From Pararhizobium qamdonense (GTDB lineage: Bacteria; Pseudomonadota; Alphaproteobacteria; Rhizobiales; Rhizobiaceae), in NCBI RefSeq assembly GCF_029277445.1, contig NZ_CP119569.1, positions 62,001 to 126,000 on the forward strand: a stretch of DNA of 64,000 nucleotides, read 5' to 3'. The position numbers were made by a program, and so were the translations under genes. Below the pieces are notes generated by a model, which saw nothing but the letters and a program-made list of their open reading frames with translations, was not told the origin of the DNA and ran no database searches. Below, one piece after another: positions 8,251-17,303 of this stretch. The stretch's first letter is position 1, and each line of letters starts with the position of its first letter.

Positions 8251-9171
8251 ATGACCAGCTGCTATACCGTCACGCAGTACTCAATTCCGTTTCTCAGCTA
8301 CACGACATGGGTACGCGTTACCACGCCCCGCGAAGGCAAGTGCGTACGGCCGCCTTTGATCGTTTTACACGGTGGCCCTGGAATACCGCACGACTATTGT
8401 CTGCCGATGGTTGCCTTGTGTGATGACCAGCGCGCCGTAATTCATTACGACCAAATAGGGTGCGGCCGCAGCAGCCGTCTGCCGGATGCTCCAGCGGACT
8501 TCTGGACCGTCGAGCTTTTCGTCGATGAGCTAAGAAACCTTGTGGACCACCTCGGCTTGATGGGCGGATACCATTTGCTGGGTCAATCATGGGGAGGCAT
8601 GCTCGGCCCGGAATATGTTCTGCGCCATCCGGAGCGCGTGCTCAGCATGATCCTCGCAGACTCTCCAGCCTCGATGCCCTTGTGGGCGACAGGGACTGAG
8701 CAACTACTGTCGCAGCTCCCGGCAGACGTTCAGGCGACTATCCGCCAGCACGAGGCGGCTGGAACGACAGATTCCGAAGCATACCAACAGGCTGCCGCCG
8801 AATTCTATAGGCGGCACGTGTGCCGAGTGCAGCCCTATCCGGATGTGTTGGAAAGTAGCTTTGCGCGGTTGGCGGAAGATCCCACCGTCTATCACACTAT
8901 GGTCGGCCCAAGCGAATTTTCCGCAGTCGGGACGCTCCGAAACTGGTCCGTCGTTGAAAGGCTACCGCAGATAACGGTGCCCTCCTTGGTTCTTGCTGGA
9001 GAATTTGACGAAGCGACCCCGGTCTCGTGGGAGCCATTTGTCAGGCACATCCCGTCAGTCGAGCACCATGTCTTCCGTGGCGCGAGCCATACGCCACATT
9101 TGGAAACGCCAGGCGAGTTTTTTCAGGTCGTGAGTGACTTCTTGAAAAAGCACGACGGTATCAAGGCCTAA
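8251..9171 (+). CDS. pip: Proline iminopeptidase-like alpha/beta hydrolase
   Basis: A 306-residue alpha/beta hydrolase of the prolyl iminopeptidase (S33) type. The oxyanion motif HGGPG lies near residue 42, the nucleophile elbow is GQSWGG, a charge-relay aspartate is in LAGEFDEATP, and the histidine is in GASHTPHLE. Such enzymes release N-terminal proline or other residues from small peptides, or hydrolyse amides. Start choice is uncertain: the ATG at 8251 is used, but a TTG at 8242 has a better-spaced GGGGAC box. The APC permease gene follows by 23 bases, suggesting uptake and hydrolysis of one amino-acid derivative. Confidence 0.85.
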   Translation: MTSCYTVTQYSIPFLSYTTWVRVTTPREGKCVRPPLIVLHGGPGIPHDYCLPMVALCDDQRAVIHYDQIGCGRSSRLPDAPADFWTVELFVDELRNLVDHLGLMGGYHLLGQSWGGMLGPEYVLRHPERVLSMILADSPASMPLWATGTEQLLSQLPADVQATIRQHEAAGTTDSEAYQQAAAEFYRRHVCRVQPYPDVLESSFARLAEDPTVYHTMVGPSEFSAVGTLRNWSVVERLPQITVPSLVLAGEFDEATPVSWEPFVRHIPSVEHHVFRGASHTPHLETPGEFFQVVSDFLKKHDGIKA

Positions 9172-9194
9172 ACACATTCAACAGGGGAAAAACA

Positions 9195-10586
9195 ATGCCA
9201 GTACTGGAAGGAAATGCCGAACTATCAAACTCGGCGAACACACTAGAGTCTCTCGGGTATCATCAAGAACTTAAGCGAACGATGTCGCTTATGGACGTCG
9301 TTATCTATGGAATGATCTATATGGTTCCGATGGCCCCGATGGCCGTCTTTGGGTTCACCTCAAACTTTTCATCCGGCATGACGGCTCTCGTCTATCTGGT
9401 CGCCGCAATTGCCATGCTGTTCAGCGCGCTCAGCTACAAGGAAATGGCCAAACGCTATCCGGTCGCCGGCTCGGTCTACTCTTACGTTCGTTTCGGTATA
9501 AACAGCTATGTCGGATATCTCGCGGGCTGGGCGATCCTTTTGGATTATCTACTCCTTCCCGCGCTTTTATCGGTATTTGCTGCAAGCGCCATGACAGGAC
9601 TTTGGCCAAATGTGCCCGCTTGGCTTTGGGTGGCGACTTTCGTCGCACTTGCCGCTTTCATAAATTTAGGTGGCATCACTTTAACGGCTACGATGAACAA
9701 ATTGTTTCTCTGCATTCAACTGGTTGTGGTCGCAATCTTCGTCGGCGCCGTTGGACTCGACTTGGCACGTGGAACGGTTTCCCTGTCGATAAGCCCGTTC
9801 TTCAACGGCGATGTTTTCTCTTGGTCCATTGTATTCGCTGCCATTCCAATCGCAGCACTCAGCTTCGTGGGCTTTGACGCAATATCGACGCTGAACGAAG
9901 AGGCTAAGGGCGGTGGCGAAACGGTCTCGACAGCGACAATGATCGTCTTGGTAGCAGTCACGGTTTTGTTCATGCTGCAGGTCTATCTCGCCTCGCTTTA
10001 TGTGAAGCCGGGCACAATCTTTCCAGAGGGCGATGCGACGAACAACGCGTTCTACACCATCGCTGGTCAGGTCGGGGGAGACTGGCTTCGGATTATCGTA
10101 ACGCTGACGTCCGCGCTGATCGCAATTTTTGCAAATTCTATCGCATCAATGGCCACATCGTCTCGGCTTATCTTCAGTATGGCGCGCGACCGCCAGCTTC
10201 CCATGGTGCTTGCGACCGTAAGCAAAAAGAACAATGCACCCCGCAACGCGACCCTCCTCATATCGGCGCTCTCGCTCGCCATTGGCGTTTTCGGCGCGGA
10301 GCATCAGGGCCTGTTGACGACGCTGGTCACATTCGGCGCCCTGACCGCCTACATTTTACTTAACATTGCTGTTCTGTATCGATTTGGCTTGATTGACCGC
10401 AGCCCCAAGCTGTTCCTCCACTGGGTTTCTCCGGTAGTCGGCACGTTTATTCTTGCCTACGCACTTTCGCACGCAGACACCAATGCGCAGATCCTCGGTG
10501 GCGTCTGGATGGTTGCTGGCATAGCGGTCGCGATTGGCCTTCACGTCGCGGGTCGGCTCGATTCCAGCAGGGAAGTTCGAACCTAG
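9195..10586 (+). CDS. APC-family amino-acid permease
   Basis: A 463-residue inner-membrane protein with about 12 transmembrane helices, typical of the amino acid-polyamine-organocation superfamily. The first helix region has MVPMAPMAVFGF, and FVGFDAISTLNEEAKGG is the well-conserved loop after helix 6, where the family places the VPxNPKR-related substrate site. It would import an amino acid, polyamine or related amine with protons. A GGGGAAAAAC site precedes the ATG. It follows the peptidase-like gene and precedes a GntR regulator. Confidence 0.93.
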   Translation: MPVLEGNAELSNSANTLESLGYHQELKRTMSLMDVVIYGMIYMVPMAPMAVFGFTSNFSSGMTALVYLVAAIAMLFSALSYKEMAKRYPVAGSVYSYVRFGINSYVGYLAGWAILLDYLLLPALLSVFAASAMTGLWPNVPAWLWVATFVALAAFINLGGITLTATMNKLFLCIQLVVVAIFVGAVGLDLARGTVSLSISPFFNGDVFSWSIVFAAIPIAALSFVGFDAISTLNEEAKGGGETVSTATMIVLVAVTVLFMLQVYLASLYVKPGTIFPEGDATNNAFYTIAGQVGGDWLRIIVTLTSALIAIFANSIASMATSSRLIFSMARDRQLPMVLATVSKKNNAPRNATLLISALSLAIGVFGAEHQGLLTTLVTFGALTAYILLNIAVLYRFGLIDRSPKLFLHWVSPVVGTFILAYALSHADTNAQILGGVWMVAGIAVAIGLHVAGRLDSSREVRT

Positions 10587-10744
10587 CCCATAGTTGGGAC
10601 GCGCGGTACTGGGGCTCTCCCTGCACCGCAAATATTCTGGGGTTTGGTGCTCAGCACATGGAATTGGTTATAAGGGCTTGGAATGCACTGCTCTGTCTGT
10701 GATACACTAGCGCACAACGCAGATTTGAAAGGCAATCCTGCTCA

Positions 10745-11521
10745 ATGTCGGATGATGAAGTTGGCGCTAAAGGCCAGGATTTTTTCCAGGCTGCTGGGGG
10801 CCTGAAAGTAAGCACGGCCCGAAGTGAGCTTGCCGAGCGAATAATTACGGCAATTGCAATCGGGGCGTATTCGCCGGGCGAACAGTTGCCTTCGGAACGA
10901 GACCTTTCAGAGTGGCAAGGCGTCAGTCGGGTCACCGTCCGCGGGGCACTCGAAATCGTTCGAAAACGAGGGTTATTAAGTTCGAAGCGGGGTCGCGGAG
11001 GCGGTACCTTCGTTGCGAATGTAGATCTCGAGCAAGTCGTTATGGGATTCACACAACGAATGCTTGAGGCGGAGATTCCGCGTCTGAGGGAATTCGTCGA
11101 TTTCCGTTGTCTTATCGCCGCATTGGAAGCACGGACTGCAGCGGAAAGGCGCTCGTCCGAGCAGGCGCGTAAACTGACGCTCATTCTGGAAGAGTTTCTT
11201 GCTGCAGGCGATCCCGCCACGGCGCGCCGCGTCGATGTCGCTCTACACCAGCAAATTACGATTATGGCCGGCAATGACCAGCTTGCCGCCTTGGCAGCCG
11301 AACTGAATTCGAAAGCAACTATGGGTTTCGGCGCAGAGCCCTATCCCTCCCACTATCTCCAACGAGCGCGCGATGAACATACCGATCTTGTAGAGAGCAT
11401 TGTCACGCAGGATCTGGAGAGGGCGTACCAGAGTGCGTACAGGCATTTCGCATTAACGCTGGAGATTGTCGAGGAGGCTTTCCTAAAATCAAATGCTGGA
11501 ACCGAAGTGATTCAGCGGTGA
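10745..11521 (+). CDS. GntR/FadR-family transcriptional regulator
   Basis: A 258-residue regulator. The winged helix-turn-helix is at about residues 22-85, with GAYSPGEQLPSERDLSEWQG and VSRVTVRGALEIVRKRGLL. The C-terminal all-helical FCD domain runs to about residue 235, with the metal/ligand histidine pattern ALHQQI and later HTDLVESI. FCD regulators sense small organic acids or amino-acid derivatives. It is separated from the permease by 158 bases in the same direction and is the likely local controller of the peptidase-permease pair. Confidence 0.9.
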   Translation: MSDDEVGAKGQDFFQAAGGLKVSTARSELAERIITAIAIGAYSPGEQLPSERDLSEWQGVSRVTVRGALEIVRKRGLLSSKRGRGGGTFVANVDLEQVVMGFTQRMLEAEIPRLREFVDFRCLIAALEARTAAERRSSEQARKLTLILEEFLAAGDPATARRVDVALHQQITIMAGNDQLAALAAELNSKATMGFGAEPYPSHYLQRARDEHTDLVESIVTQDLERAYQSAYRHFALTLEIVEEAFLKSNAGTEVIQR

Positions 11522-11584
11522 CCCATAAAAGACATCGTGCGGCGGGCGCACATCGGTTGATAGACGTGGGGTTCTTAAAGGGAT

Positions 11585-11619
11585 GGCGCCGGCGACCCTG
11601 TTACCGCTCTACCGGCGCC
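11585..11619. terminator. Hairpin GGCGCCGG / CCGGCGCC after the GntR gene
   Basis: A perfect 8-bp GC-rich inverted repeat (11585-11592 and 11612-11619) with a 19-base loop, 64 bases after the regulator stop. There is no downstream T-run, so it is at best an imperfect terminator or a transcript-end hairpin. Confidence 0.35.
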
Positions 11620-11729
11620 TTGATGTGAACTGAACCATCGACACGCGCCGTACCTTCCCGAAGCGATTGAAACATCAATAAATTAGAACAGCGGAATGTC
11701 TGCTGCGGCTCAAGCATGTTTATGGAACT

Positions 11730-12041
11730 TTGGCGTTATCCAACACGATGCGATGGTACCAACGATTCGCTAATGACGGCGAATCCCGACCCTCGCTGAA
11801 AACGGCGTTTCCTATGCGCGTCTACAAAGGCCGCGCCGCCAAACTAGCTTCCAGGGAAGGGTTCATTCCTGAGCTCACGAACCGTATGCGTGCCCGACTG
11901 CAGGACTTTGCGGATAACTGGGAATTCATAGGCGGACTGGGAAGCGTTGCCGACCAAAACGGGAACGCGGTCGAGCCGACTGTCGGTCAGGCCATGGGTT
12001 TGGCCATGTTGTCAGCGCTCAAGCCGCAAGAGATCGACTAG
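11730..12041 (+). CDS. Hypothetical small protein
   Basis: An open frame of 103 codons from a TTG, or 97 from the ATG at 11748 (MRWYQRFAND). Codon use is plausible for the replicon, with a moderately GC-rich third position, but I recognise no family. The sequence is mixed charged in the middle (ELTNRMRARLQDFADNWE) and ends hydrophobic (VGQAMGLAMLSAL). No strong ribosome-binding site precedes either start. It could be a real small gene or the remains of one. It lies alone between the GntR gene and the DJ-1 gene. Confidence 0.35.
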   Translation: MALSNTMRWYQRFANDGESRPSLKTAFPMRVYKGRAAKLASREGFIPELTNRMRARLQDFADNWEFIGGLGSVADQNGNAVEPTVGQAMGLAMLSALKPQEID

Positions 12042-12206
12042 AAGGCGACGATCGAAAGGAGCGGGCGTGATAGAATTCGTGTCGTTTTACCGCCGCTATC
12101 GCACGATGCAGCGGGGCCACAGGCCGCAGAGGCGAAATCACTGGCCTGATTGTACTCACCCAGCAATGCCATGGATGGGTCATCAATAGCTTCATGCTTT
12201 TCAAAG

Positions 12207-12235
12207 AGCGGCCGCCTCTCCGTGGCGGCCGCTCC
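12207..12235 (-). terminator. Strong hairpin terminator of the ABC/DJ-1 operon
   Basis: A perfect 11-bp stem, GAGCGGCCGCC (12207-12217) with GGCGGCCGCTC (12225-12235), around a 7-base loop. Read leftwards, the stem is followed by TTTGAAAAG. It lies 19 bases past the stop of the DJ-1 gene, the last gene of the leftward ABC operon, as expected for its rho-independent terminator. Confidence 0.7.
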
Positions 12236-12253
12236 ATTCGGATCAAAAATTGA

Positions 12254-12868
12254 TCAAGCTGCTTTTGCAACGTCCTCGCTGTGGCGGATCTCCGTGCCGA
12301 GAACCTTCAGGCATTCCCTGATGAACGCGGCCAAAGCAGTCCAGCCCTTTGCCGACACCATGGTCCCATCGACATAGGCTTCAGTCGGCGAAAGATCGAT
12401 ATAGGTACCGCCCGCCAGCGTCACCTCAGGCTCGCAGGCTCCAAGCGCCGCGACCTTCTTGCCGCGCACCACACCATCGACTGCGATCAGGATCTGAACG
12501 CCGTGGCAGATGGTGAAGATCGGCTTCTGCGTCTCGTGGAAATGCCGGACGATAGCCTGCACCCGCTTGTCGGTTCGAATGTACTCCGGTCCGCGGCCAC
12601 CTGCAGCGTAGACCGCGTGATACTGATCGAGTTGCTTTTCGGCCTCTGAAAACGTCTTGTTGATGGTGAAGAAATGGCCGAGTTTTTCCGTGTATGTCTG
12701 GTCACCCTCGAAGTCGTGAAGCGAGGTTTTGATGAGATCGCCGGCGTTCTTATCCGGGCAGATGACGTGTACCGTATGTCCGATCGCTTCCATCGCCTGC
12801 TGGAAAACAAATATCTCGTATTCTTCGGTGAACTCACCGGTTAGCATCAGTATCTTCTTGCCTGCCAT
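12254..12868 (-). CDS. DJ-1/PfpI-family protein
   Basis: A 204-residue class I glutamine-amidotransferase-like protein. It opens with KKILMLTGEFTEEYE, has the glutamate of the GEFTEEYE segment and the nucleophile cysteine in the elbow TICHGVQ, the arrangement of the DJ-1/PfpI/YajL group. Members are glyoxalase III, deglycase or chaperone-like proteins. The start at 12868 was chosen because GAGGAG precedes it by 7-8 bases; an in-frame extension to 12967 overlaps the upstream gene. It is the last gene of the ABC-importer operon and may handle a reactive aldehyde made during catabolism, which is inference. Confidence 0.88.
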   Translation of the reverse strand: MAGKKILMLTGEFTEEYEIFVFQQAMEAIGHTVHVICPDKNAGDLIKTSLHDFEGDQTYTEKLGHFFTINKTFSEAEKQLDQYHAVYAAGGRGPEYIRTDKRVQAIVRHFHETQKPIFTICHGVQILIAVDGVVRGKKVAALGACEPEVTLAGGTYIDLSPTEAYVDGTMVSAKGWTALAAFIRECLKVLGTEIRHSEDVAKAA

Positions 12869-12929
12869 GACTATGCTCCTCTTGCTCATGCAGTGGGGCG
12901 GCAGCGTGCCGCCCCTGTTTGGATTGGTG

Positions 12930-13880
12930 TCAGAACGGAGAGTCGGGGAAGTAATATTCCTGCGCATTCTCCTGGGTAATCAGCGGAGCGTCGAGCTTGA
13001 CGGTCCCACGCACCGGTGCCTGGCCAATAAGATTGGCGACTGTCAGATAGATCGCGGTCTTGATCATCGCGGGCGGATAAGGTGTCTCGACGGGCGTCAT
13101 CGCGTCCCCATCAATGACCTTCTTGATGATGTCCTTCATACCGTTACCGCCGAGCGCAAGCTTGATGTCTTTGCGACCGGATTCCTTGACCGCTTCCAGC
13201 ACGCCTAGCAGCATGTCATCATCGTTGGCCCAGACCGCATCGATCTGCGGATATTTTGCGAGGTAGTCCTGCATCAGCTTGAAGGCTTCGTCGCTATTCC
13301 AGTTGGCATACTGGATGTCGAGAACCTTTAGCTCGGTGCCCTGAATGGCGTCGTTGAAGCCTTTGATGCGCTCGTCGTCGATGACGGTCGGAATACCGCG
13401 TAGAACGACGAGATTGCCCTTGCCGCCCAGCTTTTCGATCATATACTTGGCGGTGTTTCGGCCGACAGCGATGTTATCGCCTGCAAGGTAAAGGTCCTGG
13501 ATCGAGGCGTCGCTGAGACCGCGGTCGACGACGGTGACAAAAGTTCCGGCGTCCTTGACGGCCTTGACTGGCGTCGTCAGTTCCTCCGAGGAATACGGTA
13601 GAATGACCAGGGCGTCGAGCTTGCGGCCGGCCGACAGATCCTCAAGAGCACTGACTTGCGCAGTCGCCGAAGGCGAAGTCTTCACGACGACTTCGACGCC
13701 CGGAAAAGCAGCGTTGATTTCCTTTGCTGCGGCTTGGGCATGATAGACGACACCTGCCGTCCAGCCATGGTCGGCAGCCGGGATTGAAACAGCTACCACC
13801 TTCTTATCGGCGGCGAACGCTTGGCTCGCGATGAGTATGCTGCCGATGGCTGCCGCCGCAATGAATTTAGTCTTAAACAT
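12930..13880 (-). CDS. Sugar ABC transporter substrate-binding protein (RbsB-like)
   Basis: A 316-residue periplasmic binding protein of the ribose/galactose (Peripla_BP_4) type with a Sec signal peptide ending AIGSILIASQAFA. The mature part starts KKVVAVSIPAADHGWTAG, with the family's aromatic-rich first binding loop, and later has VWANDDDMLLGVLEAVK, the classic hinge-proximal motif. A GGGAGGA box fixes the start at 13880. It lies downstream of the permease and ATPase genes in one operon, so it delivers substrate to them. The ligand, a sugar or polyol, is not identified. Confidence 0.93.
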   Translation of the reverse strand: MFKTKFIAAAAIGSILIASQAFAADKKVVAVSIPAADHGWTAGVVYHAQAAAKEINAAFPGVEVVVKTSPSATAQVSALEDLSAGRKLDALVILPYSSEELTTPVKAVKDAGTFVTVVDRGLSDASIQDLYLAGDNIAVGRNTAKYMIEKLGGKGNLVVLRGIPTVIDDERIKGFNDAIQGTELKVLDIQYANWNSDEAFKLMQDYLAKYPQIDAVWANDDDMLLGVLEAVKESGRKDIKLALGGNGMKDIIKKVIDGDAMTPVETPYPPAMIKTAIYLTVANLIGQAPVRGTVKLDAPLITQENAQEYYFPDSPF

Positions 13881-13936
13881 TAAATTCCTCCCAGAATTGG
13901 ACCCACAATGAAGCACCCGTGCGGTCCGGACACGGA

Positions 13937-14929
13937 TTATTTCGAGAACCTTTGAATAAGCATGGCAATGATGATGATGACGCCCTGAACCCCGGCCACG
14001 AGGTATTCAGAGACGAAGTCCGACAACACCATCAGGTTGGCGATCAACTCTAAGATGACGGCGCCCGCGACCGTGCCCCAAACATGACCTTTGCCGCCGC
14101 GCAGAGCCGTCCCGCCGATAACGACTGCGGTGATGACCTGGAGTTCCCAAAGCACCCCTGTCGTGGGCGTCGCCGCACCAAGTCTCGGAACGTAGCAAAT
14201 CGCGGCAATCGCAACACATGCTCCCTGTATCGCATACGCGATGGTGCGTGTTTTTATGATCGAAATACCGGAATAGCGGGCAACTTCCTCATTGGCTCCG
14301 ACCGCCGCACATTTCCTCCCATACTTCATCTTATAGAGCATGAAGGATGCGACCGCCGCGACCGCAATCGAGATCACGATAGGGAACGGTATTCCCCCCA
14401 CGGTCCCAAAGTAGACCGGTCGATAGGCCTCGCGCAGACTGCGGTCGATCGGGATCGTCCCGCCGTCGGACATATAGGTGATCAATGCCCGGAAGATACC
14501 CATGGTGCCGAGCGTGGCAATGAACGGCTCAATTTTTCCGACGGTCACGATCAACCCGTTCATGAGGCCGCAAGCGGTCCCCACAACGACAGCGACTGCC
14601 ATGCCGGCCGGAATAGACGCAACGCCCCACTCCGGCGCCATCGCGTTCATGAACATGATGGTGATGCCAGTGATAAAGGCGGCCATCGAGCCGACGGAGA
14701 GATCCAGCCCACCTGACGAAATCACGAACGTTGCGCCGACCGCAATGATGGCAATGAAGGCACTGCGGGTTATGACGTTTCCAAGGTTAGTCGGAGACAA
14801 AAAGTCAGGGTTGACGGCGAAGCCAATGACGAGCAATGCCAGAAGCGCCAGAAATGGTCCCACGTCAGCCCAGCCAATGTTCCATTCCCGCTCTTGCCTT
14901 AGCGGCGTCGAGCCTACGATCACGCTCAT
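13937..14929 (-). CDS. Sugar ABC transporter permease (RbsC-like)
   Basis: A 330-residue membrane protein of the RbsC/BPD_transp_2 family, with 8-10 hydrophobic segments. Family signatures are SSGGLDLSVGSMAAFI and the cytoplasmic VGANEEVARYSGISI (family GxN..aA..sGI). The start overlaps the ATPase stop by 4 bases (ATGA). It forms the homodimeric channel of the importer. Confidence 0.95.
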   Translation of the reverse strand: MSVIVGSTPLRQEREWNIGWADVGPFLALLALLVIGFAVNPDFLSPTNLGNVITRSAFIAIIAVGATFVISSGGLDLSVGSMAAFITGITIMFMNAMAPEWGVASIPAGMAVAVVVGTACGLMNGLIVTVGKIEPFIATLGTMGIFRALITYMSDGGTIPIDRSLREAYRPVYFGTVGGIPFPIVISIAVAAVASFMLYKMKYGRKCAAVGANEEVARYSGISIIKTRTIAYAIQGACVAIAAICYVPRLGAATPTTGVLWELQVITAVVIGGTALRGGKGHVWGTVAGAVILELIANLMVLSDFVSEYLVAGVQGVIIIIAMLIQRFSK

Positions 14930-16503
14930 GGGTTCCCTCCCTGCTTGGCCGCTGCCGACACATTGCTGGTCGCCAGAAGCGCAATTTCATGTTCTGTCAT
15001 CCTCTCGCCGCTGACCTCCCCGGCGATGCGCCCCTCCCGCATCACTAGGATCCGATCACAGATGCCGATCAACTCCTGCATTTCCGAAGAAATAACGATG
15101 CACGTCCTCCCCTCGCCGACGAGACGGTGTATGAAGGCGTAAATCTGGGCCTTGTTGGCGATATCGATGCCACGCGTGGGCTCGTCGATGACGACGAGCG
15201 ACGGATTGGTCATGAGCACTTTTGCCAGCAGCAATTTCTGCTGGTTGCCTCCGGAGAGCTGCCCGGCTTTTACCCCGATTGTTTTCAAGCGGATGTCGTA
15301 TTCGTCAACGGCGTCCAGCAGCGCGGTCTTCTCGCGGCCCCGCCGCATCATCAAGCCCGGATGGAACCGTGCCAGAGCAGACAGCGTCAAATTTGGCGCA
15401 AGTCGCTCCTGAAGCAGCAGGCCTTTTCCCTTGCGATCCTCGGTAAGATAGCCAATGCCCGCGTCCATCGCCGCGCGAGGGGAACGGATGTTGATCGGTT
15501 CACCGTCAAGCGTTACCGACCCATGAGCTGCGCGCAGCCCCATGATGCCCTCGAACACTTCAGTCCTTCCAGCACCGATCATTCCAGCGAAACCGACAAT
15601 CTCGCCCTGTCGTGCAATGAAGGAAATGTCCTTGGCATATCCTGGGACTGTCAGACCGCTGACTTCAAGGGCGGGTTCACCGATGGCGGCGTTGCATTTC
15701 TCCGGATACAGCGCCGCAAGGTCTCGGCCGACCATCAGGCGCGCCATGTCCATCTGTGTAAGCCCTTCGCCGGGGTAGGTCCCGACCAGCTTGCCATCTC
15801 TCAGCACGCTGACCTGATCGGCCAGACGCTGCACCTCATCGAGCCGATGGCTAATGTACAGCACTGCAGCCCCCTGCTCCTTGAGCTGCAGGATGATTGC
15901 GAGGAGCCGTTCGACTTCGTCGCCTGTCAATACGGCCGTGGGCTCGTCGAAAATAACCAGTTTATAATCGTCGAGAAGCGCGCGGGCGATCTGTACGAGC
16001 TGTCGATCGGCCAGCGCTATGTCGCGAACCAATGCGTTTGGAGAAGCCTTGCAACCCAGTTCAGACAGTTTTTCGGTGGCGATACGCCGCATGGACCGGT
16101 CGTCGACCATTCCGTTGCGCGTTAATTCGCGCCCGAGGAACAGGTTTTCAGCGACAGTGAGCCCGTCCGCGAGCAAGATTTCCTGGTGTACCAGGACTAT
16201 GCCGGCCTGCTGTGCATGCTCCGGCTTTGAGAACGCGACATCTTTGCCCCCGAGCGAGATGGTGCCGGTCGTCGGCTGCGCGTAGCCCGAAAGCAGTCGC
16301 ATGAACGTCGATTTGCCTGCGCCGTTCTCGCCAATGATGGCATGGATTTCACCAGGAAGAACGTCGAGCGAAACCTCGGACAAAACAGTCACCGGTCCAT
16401 AGTTCTTTGACATTCCCTCAGCTCGCAGGACGGGCTGACTCTTTGAACGGTCGCCACTCAGCAAATCGCTTTTTTCCCGTTGGAAGCTCAAGACAGCGGA
16501 CAT
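14926..16503 (-). CDS. Sugar ABC transporter ATP-binding protein (RbsA-like, two nucleotide-binding domains)
   Basis: A 525-residue fused double ABC ATPase. Domain 1 has Walker A GENGAGKST and Walker B VIFDEPTAVL, but its signature is the degenerate IALADRQLVQIARA. Domain 2 has the usual degenerate Walker A GMIGAGRTE, the canonical signature LSGGNQQK and VVIDEPTRGID. This asymmetry is standard for RbsA/MglA proteins. The start at 16503 is preceded by GAGGGG. It lies 10 bases after the GntR gene and overlaps the permease gene, so all are co-transcribed. Confidence 0.95.
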   Translation of the reverse strand: MSAVLSFQREKSDLLSGDRSKSQPVLRAEGMSKNYGPVTVLSEVSLDVLPGEIHAIIGENGAGKSTFMRLLSGYAQPTTGTISLGGKDVAFSKPEHAQQAGIVLVHQEILLADGLTVAENLFLGRELTRNGMVDDRSMRRIATEKLSELGCKASPNALVRDIALADRQLVQIARALLDDYKLVIFDEPTAVLTGDEVERLLAIILQLKEQGAAVLYISHRLDEVQRLADQVSVLRDGKLVGTYPGEGLTQMDMARLMVGRDLAALYPEKCNAAIGEPALEVSGLTVPGYAKDISFIARQGEIVGFAGMIGAGRTEVFEGIMGLRAAHGSVTLDGEPINIRSPRAAMDAGIGYLTEDRKGKGLLLQERLAPNLTLSALARFHPGLMMRRGREKTALLDAVDEYDIRLKTIGVKAGQLSGGNQQKLLLAKVLMTNPSLVVIDEPTRGIDIANKAQIYAFIHRLVGEGRTCIVISSEMQELIGICDRILVMREGRIAGEVSGERMTEHEIALLATSNVSAAAKQGGNP

Positions 16504-16513
16504 GGCACGCCCC

Positions 16514-17215
16514 TCATTCGAAGGCCGGAAGCAAGCGGTCACGTGAATGCTCCAAGTGCACCCGCATCGCCTTTTCCGCAGCGGCAGCATTTCCGGCGGC
16601 GAACGCAGACAACAGGGCTTCGTGCTCGTCGAGCGCTTCCTCCGTCACCCTGGAATGGAACATCAATCGGAAAATATGAAAGTGCGTGTGCTGATGGTTC
16701 AGCGTTTCGCGAATGAGCTCGTTGCCTGCGTACTCGAGGATCTTATCGTGGAAGACTGCGTCCTGCCGGGCGAAGGTAGAGTATCGGATACGCTCATCGG
16801 TCCCTTCGCGCCGGCCCATGACGCCGGCCGCCTCTTGAAGGGACAAAAGCTTAGCCTCGTCCATGCGTGCGGCCGCCTTTGCCGCACTGTCAGGCTCGAG
16901 CAACAGGCGCAGTTCGTAGAGTTCATCGAACCGGCGACGGGTAATCTGTGGAGCCGCGCTGTAACCAATCAGGTGAGTCTTGACGACCAGCCCCTCACCC
17001 TCCAGGCGGCCGAGCGCTTCCCGGATTGGCGTTTGCGAAACGTTGAGTTCGCGAACGAGGTTGTCGATGGACATGCGCGCGCCTGGGGCGATTTTCAACG
17101 CCATCAACTGAGCAAAGATAGCTTCATAAACGCTTCCAGCCAGGCTGTTGCTCCGCTGGATAAAGGCGCTCTGATCGGGTGCTTCGGTCAGGTTCATTGA
17201 ATTTCTGTTCTGCAT
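16514..17215 (-). CDS. GntR-family (FCD) transcriptional regulator
   Basis: A 233-residue regulator with an N-terminal winged helix-turn-helix (about residues 25-85; LNVSQTPIREALGRLEGEGLV is the recognition region) and a C-terminal FCD ligand-binding domain whose metal-site residues are visible (RQDAVFHDKIL, later HTHFH and EHEALL). The start at 17215 is favoured because an AGAGG box lies upstream. It is the first gene of the leftward ABC operon and faces the divergent dehydrogenase operon across an 88-bp gap holding a perfect palindrome, so it probably represses both. Confidence 0.92.
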   Translation of the reverse strand: MQNRNSMNLTEAPDQSAFIQRSNSLAGSVYEAIFAQLMALKIAPGARMSIDNLVRELNVSQTPIREALGRLEGEGLVVKTHLIGYSAAPQITRRRFDELYELRLLLEPDSAAKAAARMDEAKLLSLQEAAGVMGRREGTDERIRYSTFARQDAVFHDKILEYAGNELIRETLNHQHTHFHIFRLMFHSRVTEEALDEHEALLSAFAAGNAAAAEKAMRVHLEHSRDRLLPAFE

Positions 17216-17274
17216 CTCGTTGCCTCTTGACATGACGAAGAGCTACCACGATGGTGCCCTATATGCAATCCCAT

Positions 17275-17286
17275 ATCCTATAGGAT
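17275..17286. promoter_or_regulatory. Operator palindrome ATCCTATAGGAT between divergent operons
   Basis: A perfect 12-bp palindrome centred in the gap between the GntR gene and the rightward dehydrogenase operon, flanked by AT-rich sequence that could hold both -10 regions. FCD-type GntR regulators bind short palindromes of this general form. The site is 18 bases before the dehydrogenase ATG and 60 bases before the GntR start, well placed for repression of both transcripts. Confidence 0.6.
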
Positions 17287-17303
17287 TTTATATTGGAGAC
17301 GTT

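Noticed and set aside
15127..16125. 332-codon plus-strand open frame opposite the ABC ATPase
   Set aside because: Antisense shadow of the RbsA-like gene, which has all expected motifs.
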